A stretch of DNA of 64,000 bases from Bacteroidota bacterium (GCA_028875125.1 JAPPGC010000016.1:62001-126000), one strand, 5' to 3'; shown: positions 19,911 to 28,711, numbered from the stretch's first letter. Numbers and translations: made by a program. The notes: generated from the letters alone by a model not told the origin.

Positions 19911-20560
19911 GGAGGCTGCGAATCTGTGGCACGAGGATGCCTTTGTAATTTATGGGGAATTATTATGTCTGAGTCTCCGTGATCGCAAGTTAACTCTCGA
20001 ACCCGGTTCATGGATCAACGAGGCGCTTGATATCAGGCATCACCTGCGGACGTTCGACATTTCAACGTAACAGCACATCTCATTCAATCCCCACGATCTA
20101 ACGCTCGGACTAAGATCGATGAATGTGCAAAATCTATTGCAAAACCCTTAACACATTACATGCTCAGCGCTAATTTGCTGGAAACCGGGTTGTAATGACC
20201 ACGAAGCTGTGAGCTCAGACAGCCACGCCTACTATGGCAGGGTTGATTACAATCCTGATGGCATTAGCGGACTCCGCAGAGAACTACACAACGAAGTCGG
20301 TGAGCTTCGCGGCGAGGTCCGATAGGAACTCCGTACAACGCCCGCTAACCTTAGAGCCAGATTTGATACTGTATTTTATATTTTCGAGCCAATCGGACCC
20401 TTTGAGGCACCTCGGCGGTTGGATACTCAGTGATGTCTCCTGTTGCTGGGTCAAATTCACTCTCTCGTCAGATGCCCCCTGGATCCAAACGCCAAATAAC
20501 TACAATATTGATTCTCCAACTGTTTAGGTGGAGGGCCCAAGTTTAATCGTTCGCTGGCCC
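19911..20560. other. Long divergent intergenic region before the TonB receptor gene
   Basis: About 650 bases separate divergently transcribed glycosyltransferase and TonB receptor genes and should hold both promoters. A plus-strand frame at 20209-20325 (GTG start, 38 codons) ends in a heptad-like stretch, GLRRELHNEVGELRGEVR, that looks like the tail of a coiled-coil protein without its body. No promoter motif stands out. Confidence 0.4.
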
Positions 20561-23422
20561 ATGATTATGACAATCAAGTCGTTTCGTCGTTTGACCTCCT
20601 TGACATTTCTGTTGCTTGTCGTCCTCGTTCCGGCTGCAAACGCGCAACTTGCTGTTCGTGGTACTGTAACTGACGGCGAGACAAACCAGCCCTTTCCTGG
20701 CGTTACCGTTTCTGTACGTGGAACCACGCTCGGAACTACAACGGCTGAAGATGGCACGTATTCGTTGCAAGTGCCGGTTGGAGATGTTACGCTGGTATTC
20801 AGCTTCGTTGGGTATCGCTCACAGGAATTCAATGTATCTGCAAGTAGTGAGGAGATTAACGTAGTTCTTCAGTCAGATGTACTTGGTCTGGATGAGTTTG
20901 TCGTTGTGGGTTCGCGACGACAACCACGACTATTGAAGGACTCAGCCGTGCCGGTTGATGTACTGGGGTCCTCCGATTTACATTCGATGGGCAGTACGGA
21001 TGTGGACGATATGGTGCGAACACAAATCCCGTCCTATAATCTGCAGGCCCTAAATGGTGATGAAGCTGCAATTGTGCGTCCGGCTACACTGCGCGGACTG
21101 CCGACGGACAACGTTATTGTGCTAGTAAACGGAAAACGCAGGCATAGATCCGGCTCCATTGCCTTGTCGGCAGGTTCACTGAATGAGGGGGCACAGGGAC
21201 CGGATCTCAACATGATTCCAACAATTGCTCTGCGCCAAATTGAGATATTGCGTGACGGCGCAACAGCCCAATATGGTGCGGATGCCATAGCCGGTGTCTT
21301 TAATTTGCAGCTTCGCGAAGATGCACAGGGAATACGTGCACGGTTACGAACCGGACAATATTTGAAAGGGGATGGGCGCTATGTGCATGCGGCAGCGAAT
21401 ACAGGGTTTTCGCTGCCGAACAACGGTTTTGTGAATCTGAGCCTGGAGTATAGAGATGTGGAGCCTACCGTACGTGCCGCACAGCGTGATGATGCCCTAA
21501 CCCTGGCCAGTCGCGGTTACCCTGTGGCGGACCCAGCCCAGACTTGGGGGAGTGCAGAAGTGAGTCACAGTGTAGTTGGATTTTTGAACAGCGGCTTTGA
21601 AGTTACTCCCGGAATTCGAGGCTATGTTTTTGGAGGTGGGGGACGCAGAACCCAGGAATACGGTTTTTATTTCAGGGCACCAGGTACCGCGACGGCCCGC
21701 AGCAGCGTATTTCGTTTCGGTGGTGAGCGGGCCGTAGTAGACCTTAAGCCAGACGCTGGTGTTCATTGTCGCGAGGATAAAATTCTACCGGATCTAGATG
21801 CGACGAATGCGGAGATTCAGGGTTTTATTGATGAGTTCCAAGGGGAGTGTTTTTTGTTTAATGAAATATTTCCGGGAGGATTCACACCGCGATTTGGGGG
21901 AGATGTATTTGATATCAGTTTGACGGCAGGCGTGCGCAGTAACAAAATTGACGGTCTGAACTGGGATGTCAGTGTGAGCGGGGCCCGAAGCCTTGTAAAT
22001 TTTTTCCTTTATCGATCAGTCAATGCTTCCTATGGCCCAGACACGCCGACCTCCTTCAAACCACGGTCCTATTTTCAACAGGAAGCGGAAGTGTCGGCAG
22101 CTTTCTCTTTTCCACTTACCGTGCGCCGGCTGGCTTCACCGATCCATTTGGCTTGGGGAGCAACCTGGCGTACGGAGGTTTTTGAGAGCCGGCCTGGAGA
22201 TCCCCGGTCCTATGCAGTGGGTCCCTACGCTATTCAAGGATTCAGTGTTGGTTCCAATGGCTATCAGGGGCTGCATCCGATATTTGCAGGCCGGTGGTCC
22301 CGGCCGAATTTCGCCATCTATGTAGATGCCGAAGCGGATCTCACTCGGCGGCTGCTAGGCAACGTTGCAGTGCGGTATGAAAATTTTACCACTGAATTTG
22401 GAAGCACGCTGAACGGGAAGTTGGCAGCACTTTACCGCGTATCGGATCGTATTTCGCTGCGCGCGACAACCAGTACAGGATTTCGTGCGCCGACACCGGG
22501 GCAGGCAAATCTGAATGTTTTCCGGACGACAGGGTTTTCAAAAGAGCATGGATTGATAGAAATTGGAGTTTTACCGTCAGTACATCCCATCTCGCAAGCA
22601 TTAGGAGGCAAGCCGCTGACTCCAGAGCGTGCCTACAATATGTCGTCGGGAATAATTGCAGAGATCAATGAGGATATTACATTGACGGCTGATTTTTTCC
22701 AGATCAATGTACGCGACCGTCTTTCACTCACTGGGAGCATTCCCATCACTGGCCAGATTATACAGTTCATATGTTCGCAGGACGCCTTGCTGGTGGGGGG
22801 CGGGATCTGCAACATTGGGGAAGTTCGTTTTTATTCAAATGATTTCAGTACACGGACCAATGGTTTGGACCTGCTGTTGGCGTGGCAGCGTGAATGGGAG
22901 CCTACACACGCCATTTCCGGGAGCATTGCATGGAACTGGACGGCCACGTCTCTCACTCATTTCACGCCTCCAAGCGAGATCACCAGTTTTCTTGGCGAAA
23001 CGTTGCGAGAACCACTGCCACTAGGTTTGCTCACCAAACGCCGTCAAGTTGAAATAGAAGAATTGAACCCAAAACATCGAGTGGTTGCAACACAGCGGTA
23101 TTTGTTGGACAGATGGTCTGCTCTCTTTCGTGTGAGTTGGTTCGACAGTTGGCAGGCCTGCAGGTTTGCCAGTTCTACCTGCACTGAGGATGGTATCAGT
23201 GTTCTAGATTATTTCCCAAGCGTCTGGCTTACGGATGTTGAGATTGGTTATGCATTCAGGGATTTCTGGCAAGTGACACTTGGTGTAAACAATCTGTTTG
23301 ATATCGCGCGCAGCGCACATATGGAAGAGACGCATCGGCAAGGCAACCTGTCTCCCCGCAGCCTGCCATTCGATCACAATGGAACTTCGGTTTATTTACG
23401 AATAACTACAGATCTGTACTGA
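20561..23422 (+). CDS. TonB-dependent outer-membrane receptor (SusC-like N-terminus, no SusD)
   Basis: This 953-aa protein has a signal peptide ending near PAANAQ. A carboxypeptidase-regulatory-like domain follows (VRGTVTDGETNQPFPGVTVSV, ending FSFVGYRSQEF). The plug domain holds RGLPTDNVIVLVNGKRRH and the conserved EILRDGATAQYGADAIAGV. The rest is a 22-strand-type beta barrel whose last strand ends in TDLY. It would import a scarce nutrient, likely a glycan or other large ligand, using TonB energy. No SusD-like lipoprotein is adjacent, so it is not a classical SusCD pair. The ATG at 20561 or 20567 fits the signal peptide; an upstream GTG at 20528 is less likely. Confidence 0.9.
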   Translation: MIMTIKSFRRLTSLTFLLLVVLVPAANAQLAVRGTVTDGETNQPFPGVTVSVRGTTLGTTTAEDGTYSLQVPVGDVTLVFSFVGYRSQEFNVSASSEEINVVLQSDVLGLDEFVVVGSRRQPRLLKDSAVPVDVLGSSDLHSMGSTDVDDMVRTQIPSYNLQALNGDEAAIVRPATLRGLPTDNVIVLVNGKRRHRSGSIALSAGSLNEGAQGPDLNMIPTIALRQIEILRDGATAQYGADAIAGVFNLQLREDAQGIRARLRTGQYLKGDGRYVHAAANTGFSLPNNGFVNLSLEYRDVEPTVRAAQRDDALTLASRGYPVADPAQTWGSAEVSHSVVGFLNSGFEVTPGIRGYVFGGGGRRTQEYGFYFRAPGTATARSSVFRFGGERAVVDLKPDAGVHCREDKILPDLDATNAEIQGFIDEFQGECFLFNEIFPGGFTPRFGGDVFDISLTAGVRSNKIDGLNWDVSVSGARSLVNFFLYRSVNASYGPDTPTSFKPRSYFQQEAEVSAAFSFPLTVRRLASPIHLAWGATWRTEVFESRPGDPRSYAVGPYAIQGFSVGSNGYQGLHPIFAGRWSRPNFAIYVDAEADLTRRLLGNVAVRYENFTTEFGSTLNGKLAALYRVSDRISLRATTSTGFRAPTPGQANLNVFRTTGFSKEHGLIEIGVLPSVHPISQALGGKPLTPERAYNMSSGIIAEINEDITLTADFFQINVRDRLSLTGSIPITGQIIQFICSQDALLVGGGICNIGEVRFYSNDFSTRTNGLDLLLAWQREWEPTHAISGSIAWNWTATSLTHFTPPSEITSFLGETLREPLPLGLLTKRRQVEIEELNPKHRVVATQRYLLDRWSALFRVSWFDSWQACRFASSTCTEDGISVLDYFPSVWLTDVEIGYAFRDFWQVTLGVNNLFDIARSAHMEETHRQGNLSPRSLPFDHNGTSVYLRITTDLY

Positions 23423-23547
23423 TTCATGTTTAGGTGCAACTGTATTTTGAATGGGGCGTCAGTATGGGAAAATCGCTGATCTTGATTGGCAATCAATCTT
23501 TACAATCTCTTGGTTGGCAGATTTGGCCAACAAATTGATAGTTAATC

Positions 23548-24408
23548 ATGCGTTCATCTCGTCGACAGTTCTTAAGGCTTTCTCTGGGGGAATTACTCAC
23601 GTCTATCAGGCAGTGGGACAGTTCGCTGAAGTTTGGTCTTGTAACCTATTTATGGGGGCGAGACTGGGATATTCCAACGCTCATCCATAACTGCGAGGTT
23701 GCCGGTGCAGGGGGGGTGGAACTGAGAACGGAGCACGCTCATGGAGTAGAGGTCCATCTGCGACCGGCCGAGCGTGCGGCGGTCAGTGCGCAATTCGCAG
23801 ACAGTGATGTGTTATTGCTCGGATTGGGCACGAACTGGGCCTTTCACCATCGCGATCCTGCGCAATTAGCGCACGAAATTACGGCCGCGAAAGCTTCTAT
23901 AGTACTCTCCCATGATGTCGGGGGTAGTGGTGTAAAGGTTAAGCCGGATGCTTTACCAAGTGAAGTAGATGAAGCGCAGACCATAGCCCAAATTGGACGT
24001 GCGCTGCGAATACTTGGACAGTATGGAGAAGATTACGGTCAGGAGATTCGTCTTGAGGTTCATGGCCAAGGTACGGATCGGCTGCCGGTTGTTCGACGAA
24101 TCATGGAAGCCGCCGACCACCGAAACGTTAAGGTCTGTTGGAATTGCAATGAGGCCGACTTAAATGATCCGGGGCTGGCTCACAATTTTGGGCTTGTCCG
24201 TGAATTTTTTGGACAAACGGTTCACATCCGTGAACTGGATGTCGGCACGTATCCCTACCGACAGCTATTTGAGCTGTTACAAGTGTCAGAATATGAGGGT
24301 TGGATATTGTTAGAGGCACGTACGGAACCCGACGATCGAGTAGCCGCATTGGGACATCAGCGATTGCTGTTTGACAGTATGGTTGAACTGACAAAGAAGA
24401 GCGGTTAG
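23548..24408 (+). CDS. Sugar phosphate isomerase/epimerase-like TIM-barrel protein
   Basis: This 286-aa protein belongs to the xylose-isomerase-like/AP-endonuclease-2 TIM-barrel superfamily. Features include FGLVTYLWGRDWDIPTLIHN at strand 1, GVELRTEHAHG, EIRLEVHGQGT and VCWNCNEADLND, then VHIRELDVGTYPY and GWILLEARTEP near the C-terminus. These regions supply metal-binding Glu, His and Asp residues in the family. The N-terminus MRSSRRQFLRLSLGEL resembles a degenerate twin-arginine leader but lacks a clear hydrophobic core. Substrate is unknown. It follows the TonB receptor by about 125 bp in the same direction, so catabolism of the imported ligand is plausible. Confidence 0.78.
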   Translation: MRSSRRQFLRLSLGELLTSIRQWDSSLKFGLVTYLWGRDWDIPTLIHNCEVAGAGGVELRTEHAHGVEVHLRPAERAAVSAQFADSDVLLLGLGTNWAFHHRDPAQLAHEITAAKASIVLSHDVGGSGVKVKPDALPSEVDEAQTIAQIGRALRILGQYGEDYGQEIRLEVHGQGTDRLPVVRRIMEAADHRNVKVCWNCNEADLNDPGLAHNFGLVREFFGQTVHIRELDVGTYPYRQLFELLQVSEYEGWILLEARTEPDDRVAALGHQRLLFDSMVELTKKSG

Positions 24409-24492
24409 GCGTAGTCGTTTCGAGTCTTGAAGTTCCGCAGGTGTTCCTGGACACTTTTCTCTTGGGGTTGAACCCGGAAATCTGTCCGAAGC

Positions 24493-24527
24493 AAAAAAGG
24501 CCTCGCACCCTGCGGAGCGAGACCTTT
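24493..24527 (-). terminator. Rho-independent terminator of ssrA
   Basis: On the minus strand an 11-bp stem AAAGGTCTCGC / GCGAGGCCTTT (one T-G pair) is followed by a T-run (TTTTTT in all). It begins 5 bases past the tmRNA 3' end. It lies between ssrA and the convergent isomerase gene. Confidence 0.85.
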
Positions 24528-24531
24528 GTCG

Positions 24532-24896
24532 TGGAGATGCCGGGAATCGAACCCGGGTCCGAAAAGTCGAACGATCAAGCGTCTACGTGTGTAGGTCGTC
24601 CTTAGTGTCTCGTCTGTGCCCTTTGGCGTGCGACCAAAGCCAGGTCAGATAAAGGCTGATCAATACTCTATATGGAATGCAGCCGGAATTCAAAATAGAG
24701 TCCCCACATTTGTCGATGCCTTAAGGACTACCTGTGGGAGAGCGTGTCCATAAGACAGATCGCGGGTCTATGCCGCCATCGCGTACGAGTAATCGTTCGC
24801 AGTTACAGTTTCCTGACGTAATTCACGAGCTCAAGTCAGGTTAGCTCGACACGCAGCTTATCGCGCAATGCTATCCGTCGAAGCCAGATCATCCCC
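24532..24896 (-). ncRNA. ssrA: Transfer-messenger RNA (tmRNA)
   Basis: The RNA rescues stalled ribosomes and tags the nascent peptide. The 5' end reads GGGGATGATCTGGCTTCGAC, the usual tmRNA opening. The 3' end carries the T-arm GGGTTCGATTCCC and acceptor strand CATCTCC plus A. The 5' GGGGATG pairs with CATCTCC over 7 bp with one G-U. CCA is not encoded and would be added after transcription. Length is 365 nt. A tag reading frame lies inside (see separate entry) and a strong terminator follows. The sequence reads as a one-piece tmRNA, not the permuted form. Confidence 0.96.
24768..24800 (-). CDS. tmRNA proteolysis tag reading frame
   Basis: Ten sense codons starting at a GCG resume codon encode ANDYSYAMAA and end in TAG. 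The hydrophobic C-terminus (AMAA) is close to the common ALAA degron recognised by ClpXP and related proteases, and the AND opening is shared with many bacterial tags. The resume codon follows GTAACT, a usual upstream context. Confidence 0.9.
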   Translation of the reverse strand, partial: ANDYSYAMAA

Positions 24897-25001
24897 ATTA
24901 AGTCAAATAACACCATAGGTACGCCTGTAGCCAACCAAGGTTGCACCAATGGGTGCCTATACACAGTATAGATTGTCTAGACGTAACAGTTGTCCACGGA
25001 G

Positions 25002-25457
25002 CTACCTTCTTCGGACGCGATCTCGGGACATATCTGTTCCAACTGCCAAGAGGTTGCGAGATTCAAATACCCGATCAATATCATGGATCACTCTACGACG
25101 AATGCTGCGCTTCAAGAAGGGAATCTTACTGCGCGATCCGGTTGCATATATTCGATAAGGATGCACAAACAGGCGAACATGCCTGGAGCCTACTGGAACA
25201 GCTTCCACCTGTACTGCGACACGGTAGATTATCCAATCGCGAATCTGTCGATCTGCTGTGGCCACAACGTTAGGTGCCGGTGGAGGAATCAGCTCCCAGC
25301 CAGCCTCAACTAGAGCTTCCTCAATGCTAGGCAACAGATCAGGGTTCCCGGAATCATGCTCATAGTCTCGGTAGAGCGGGTACAGCGCGGGTGAACAGCC
25401 GGCGATCAACAGTGCTGAAAGCCCCAAGAGTAACACAGCAGGTGCTCTGAAGGACAA
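25002..25457 (-). CDS. Small hypothetical lipoprotein
   Basis: This is a 151-aa lipoprotein of no family I recognise. From the TTG at 25457 it reads MSFRAPAVLLLGLSALLIAGC, a good signal peptide with the lipid cysteine after LIAG. A longer ORF from a TTG at 25502 would overlap the upstream hydrolase gene by 35 bases and bury the basic n-region, so I prefer the shorter one, with AGGA a few bases upstream. The mature part alternates beta-like segments (WIIYRVAVQVEAVPVGSRHVRL) and a basic C-terminus (RSKIPFLKRSIRRRV; DRVRRR). It likely forms a unit with the hydrolase gene, which ends 10 bp upstream. Confidence 0.65.
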   Translation of the reverse strand: MSFRAPAVLLLGLSALLIAGCSPALYPLYRDYEHDSGNPDLLPSIEEALVEAGWELIPPPAPNVVATADRQIRDWIIYRVAVQVEAVPVGSRHVRLFVHPYRIYATGSRSKIPFLKRSIRRRVIHDIDRVFESRNLLAVGTDMSRDRVRRR

Positions 25458-25467
25458 GAGTCCTGTC

Positions 25468-26385
25468 TCAGATGGGTGTGGAGGGCAAGGCAATCCTGTC
25501 AATTGAATGCTCCAGAAAATTTATCATTATTTCGTTAAATGTATCTGGATGTTCCATCATAGGAGCATGGCCACATTTCTCAATGAAATGTAACTGGGTT
25601 GATGGCATCAGCCGATCAAAACTATGGGCGACGTCAGGAGGGGTGATTTGATCTTCTGCCCCCCAGATGAGCAGTGTGGGGGCTGTGATATCCCCTAGGT
25701 CGTCAATTACGAGATCGCTAATTGAGCTACGAGCCATCCAAACGATTCGAAGCGCCCGAAGACGGTTTGTTGCCAGTTCATAAATCCGGTCAATCAAATC
25801 TTCGGTTACCATGGCCGGATCATAGAACGCTTGTTCTGCCTTGTCACGGATGAAGTCACGATCCTGCCGTCGAAAAGTTGCTGTGCCAACTTCCGTTTCG
25901 TAAATTCCCGAGGAGCCAGACAGGACCAGACCGGCGATGTGTTCTGGATAAGCAATTGAGTACTTCAGGGCGATCTGGCCTCCAAGCGAGTTGCCGACCA
26001 ACACCATAGAATCCAGATCCAGGAAATCAGTGAGTTCATGCAGGTACTTAACGAGCCCGCCCACGTTTGCCTGCCCGCGGGGCATCTCATCAATCGGTAG
26101 GTGCGGCACGATTGCACGGTATTTACTTGCTGCCAGAGCCGCCGCTGCATCAAACCATCCTTCCGGGTCTCCCAAAATGCCATGCAACAACAAGACTGGG
26201 GGTCTTTCTGAGGCACTGTTCAGGTCAACAAATTTGAAGCCTCCAGTGTTCTGGAATTCTAAAGTCAACTTACTGTTTTGGTATAGCCAGTAAAAAAGTT
26301 GCGCTGCCTTGATAAAATATAAGGTTAACCGAGCAAACAACGGATAAGCAAATTTTATTCCGTTATTGGGAAGAAAATGGAACAT
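25468..26385 (-). CDS. Alpha/beta-fold hydrolase
   Basis: This 305-aa protein has all parts of the alpha/beta hydrolase fold: oxyanion-hole strand PVLLLHGILGDPEGW, nucleophile elbow GNSLGGQ (serine), acid strand LLIWGAEDQITPPD (aspartate) and catalytic histidine in CGHAPMMEHP. The first 35 residues include an aromatic hydrophobic stretch (LFARLTLYFIKAAQLFYWLY) that could anchor it in the membrane. The substrate is not evident; esterases, epoxide hydrolases and C-C hydrolases share the pattern. Confidence 0.88.
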   Translation of the reverse strand: MFHFLPNNGIKFAYPLFARLTLYFIKAAQLFYWLYQNSKLTLEFQNTGGFKFVDLNSASERPPVLLLHGILGDPEGWFDAAAALAASKYRAIVPHLPIDEMPRGQANVGGLVKYLHELTDFLDLDSMVLVGNSLGGQIALKYSIAYPEHIAGLVLSGSSGIYETEVGTATFRRQDRDFIRDKAEQAFYDPAMVTEDLIDRIYELATNRLRALRIVWMARSSISDLVIDDLGDITAPTLLIWGAEDQITPPDVAHSFDRLMPSTQLHFIEKCGHAPMMEHPDTFNEIMINFLEHSIDRIALPSTPI

Positions 26386-26451
26386 TTAGCTGGTATCCAA
26401 AGTACTATCCCACACTTCAAGTCTTACGAATACCTAACCAAACATAACTAT

Positions 26452-26547
26452 ATGCCCTGCGGCAAAAAAAGGAAACGTCACAAGATAGCGACGCACAAGC
26501 GGAAGAAGCGGCTGCGTAAGAATCGCCACAAGAAGCGGAATCGCTAA
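26452..26547 (+). CDS. AURKAIP1/COX24-like 31-residue basic ribosomal-type protein
   Basis: An ATG-started frame of 31 codons encodes a protein of mostly Lys, Arg and His that opens MPCGKKRKRHKIATHKRKK. This pattern matches the short Bacteroidota proteins annotated as AURKAIP1/COX24-domain, homologous to the mitochondrial small-subunit protein mS38. It likely binds 16S rRNA in the small ribosomal subunit. It is a single-gene unit on the plus strand, divergent from the hydrolase gene and about 130 bp before the YtxH gene. It is short enough to be missed by automated annotation. Confidence 0.85.
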   Translation: MPCGKKRKRHKIATHKRKKRLRKNRHKKRNR

Positions 26548-26675
26548 ACTGATCGGGTAGCGACGGTCCGTGGACCAAGAATCCGACAAGGTTTTTACGC
26601 GCTCATTATTTGACGGCTGCTGCGTTGCCCAGTAGTTCCCCGGCTAGTCGCGCGTTATAAGTATCATTCAAAGCA

Positions 26676-26999
26676 ATGTCAAAAGATCATGGCTTAGGTA
26701 ATGTGCCCCGAGCGTTGGGCTGGGGCCTGTTGCTTGGTGGCGGAATAGGCTTTACTTTGGGGCTCCTGCTTGCCCCCGAGGAGGGTAGCCGATTGCGCCG
26801 TCGAGTTACCTATCACTTGGAAGGATTGGCAAATCAAATTGGAACCTTGGCGGAGACCATGAAAACGCCTAGTAAGGACGCGGATGCTCGGCAGAAGGGA
26901 GAAGCCCTTGTTGCAAAGGCGGAGGAACAGGCGCGAGAGATCAACTCACGTATGGATGAAATCCTAGGGTCTGCGTCAGCATCACGCACGGAGTCGTGA
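26676..26999 (+). CDS. YtxH-domain protein
   Basis: This 107-aa protein starts with a soluble N-terminus, then a glycine-rich hydrophobic helix (GWGLLLGGGIGFTLGLLLAPEEGSRLRRRV). This is the YtxH signature, in which a short membrane anchor ends in LLAPxxGxxLR. A helical, coiled-coil-prone tail rich in Ala, Glu and Lys follows. The function of YtxH proteins is poorly defined; stress-related envelope roles are suggested in Firmicutes. Its stop overlaps the next gene's GTG start by 4 bases (GTGA). Confidence 0.85.
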   Translation: MSKDHGLGNVPRALGWGLLLGGGIGFTLGLLLAPEEGSRLRRRVTYHLEGLANQIGTLAETMKTPSKDADARQKGEALVAKAEEQAREINSRMDEILGSASASRTES

Positions 27000-27808
27000 G
27001 AAGGGGCACTATTGACGACCGTTTTGCCGTCCTGGCTGCGCCGGCAGATATTATGGTGGGTGGGGGTAATCCGTTTGCTCCCGATGTATTTGACTATCGC
27101 TCGAAGACTACGTTCAACTACTTTCACCAGTTGATTCCCGAACGTCGACGGGTTCTGGATCAACTACTGGGGGCCATTCGACGTGAAGAGACCGATGCAT
27201 TGGAAGAGATCTTCGGTAAAGAAAGATTAAAGGACGTACTGGAGTTAACAGAAGCCGTGTATACTGCGCCGCTGATGGCAGCTCGCAAACGATTTGAGCC
27301 GGATCCATTCTACAGTGCAGTTGACTTTGAGGGGCTGCCTACAGGGGCACAACGCAGGCTTCTTGAAAACAGCGCAATCGTAAGCGGGTTGTTCGGTCTC
27401 TTGCGCCCCGATGACTTGGTGCCGGAGCACAGCCTCAATCTGTCTGCAGATATTCCCGGCATTGGGCCCTTGATTTCCTTTTGGAGGCCGCGTATCAGCC
27501 CCCTGCTTAACAAGGTGGTCCAAGGCCGCTTCGTCTGGGATTTGTTGCCGGAATCATTCCGGGATGTATGGGATGATGATGAATCCCACAATGGTCGGGG
27601 ACGTGTCAGGTTTATGAACGCCAATGGACGCGAGGTGAAGATGGATACAGTTTATCGTGGACAGATGATGAACTTTATTGTTCGAGGACCGATTGTTGAG
27701 CCGGAACTGCTAGCTGATTGGCGTCATCCAGGAGGTTTTAAGTTCAGCCGGAAAAAGTCAGACCTGGAAGGCAGGCATAAGACGATTGCAATGATTCGCC
27801 GTTATTAG
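26996..27808 (+). CDS. YaaA/DUF328-family protein (peroxide-stress type)
   Basis: This 270-aa protein resembles YaaA, which in E. coli lowers free iron during hydrogen peroxide stress. Recognisable pieces are the N-terminal VLAAPADIM (in place of LLSPAKT), YTAPLMAARKRF, SGLFGLLRPDDLVPEHSLNLS, and the C-terminal KMDTVYRGQMMNFIVRGPI with GGFKFSRKKSD. The start is GTG within the ytxH stop, so the two genes are translationally coupled. Sequence is divergent from E. coli YaaA; family membership is fairly sure, function less so. Confidence 0.75.
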   Translation: MRRGTIDDRFAVLAAPADIMVGGGNPFAPDVFDYRSKTTFNYFHQLIPERRRVLDQLLGAIRREETDALEEIFGKERLKDVLELTEAVYTAPLMAARKRFEPDPFYSAVDFEGLPTGAQRRLLENSAIVSGLFGLLRPDDLVPEHSLNLSADIPGIGPLISFWRPRISPLLNKVVQGRFVWDLLPESFRDVWDDDESHNGRGRVRFMNANGREVKMDTVYRGQMMNFIVRGPIVEPELLADWRHPGGFKFSRKKSDLEGRHKTIAMIRRY

Positions 27809-27816
27809 GCGAAAGT

Positions 27817-28560
27817 ATGCCAGAGCTGCATGTCTTACTGATCCTGTTTGGTGTAGGTGCAGCGGCAGGTATGATCAATGTGATGGCAGGGGGTGGTTCA
27901 ACCCTCACACTTCCAGTGCTCGTTTTACTCGGCGTTGACGCCAGTGTAGCAAACGGCACCAATAGGGTTGCAATCGTTGTTCAGAATATATCGGCTACGT
28001 TAGCCTTCAAGGCCGAAAAGAAGACCCGCTTGCGTGAGACCATATCCTATGGGCTCTGGGCAATACCAGGTGCATTGACAGGTGCTTTCATAGCAATCAG
28101 GATTGAAGATGCTTGGTTTGAGCGGATCTTGGGCGTGCTTTTGATTGTGGTTGTATTGACCATGATCGTTCCACGGAGTAGTCCAGACTCGGAGTCAGCC
28201 GTACGAGAATCTCCATGGTCTGGCCCCGTACTTTTGTTGCTTGGGTTTTATGGAGGGTTTATTCATATGGGGGTAGGATTCCTGTTTATGGCCGTTTTCT
28301 TTCATCTCCTGAATATGGACTTGGTCTCCACCACAGTGCATAAAATTGTCATCATTCTCCTCTATTCCATACCAGCTCTGCTAGTATTTGCGATCGCAGG
28401 AGATGTAGATTGGGTTTTGGGATTTTCACTGGCTGCGGGCAATGCAACAGGAGCTTTTGCTGCGGCTAAAATAGCAGTAAGGCGAGGAGAAAAGGCGATA
28501 CGTGTGGTGCTGATCGTTGCTGTATTGATCATGGCTCTGAAAATTCTCGGCATACTATAA
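27817..28560 (+). CDS. TauE/SafE-family membrane transporter
   Basis: This 247-aa integral membrane protein has about eight hydrophobic segments. The N-terminal repeat shows GAAAGMINVMAGGGSTLTLPVL followed by NGTNRVAIVVQN. The second repeat holds GFYGGFIHMGVGFLFM. This two-fold pattern is that of the TauE/SafE (UPF0721) group, proposed to export sulfite, sulfoacetate or other organosulfur anions. It follows yaaA by 8 bp in the same direction. The substrate here is unknown. Confidence 0.88.
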   Translation: MPELHVLLILFGVGAAAGMINVMAGGGSTLTLPVLVLLGVDASVANGTNRVAIVVQNISATLAFKAEKKTRLRETISYGLWAIPGALTGAFIAIRIEDAWFERILGVLLIVVVLTMIVPRSSPDSESAVRESPWSGPVLLLLGFYGGFIHMGVGFLFMAVFFHLLNMDLVSTTVHKIVIILLYSIPALLVFAIAGDVDWVLGFSLAAGNATGAFAAAKIAVRRGEKAIRVVLIVAVLIMALKILGIL

Positions 28561-28681
28561 GGGTTGGTCCAGATACATCAGTATGAATGCTGTGACTAAT
28601 GCATGCCAAGCACAAGTGAATGACCTTCATAGCTGTACGGTGAGACCCAGGTGTTCACCGCTGAGCTTGTCTGGGACAGAT

Positions 28682-28711
28682 GCTTTCATAAGACGAATGC
28701 CTTATGAAAGC
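28682..28711. promoter_or_regulatory. Perfect 11-bp inverted repeat upstream of the ABC ATPase gene
   Basis: GCTTTCATAAG (28682-28692) and CTTATGAAAGC (28701-28711) are exact inverted copies with an 8-base loop, ending 19 bases before the ATG. No T-run follows, so an operator or a 5'-leader hairpin that could hide the ribosome-binding site is more likely than a terminator. Confidence 0.5.

Noticed and set aside
19990-20020. tRNA-like TCGAACCCGG sequence
   Set aside because: The flanking bases cannot form a T-stem and no acceptor or anticodon arm is found on either strand.
24532-24570. tRNA-like T-arm and acceptor end
   Set aside because: No tRNA anticodon or D-arm follows at tRNA spacing; the 5' GGGGATGATCTGG end 365 bases away and the tag frame identify it as tmRNA.
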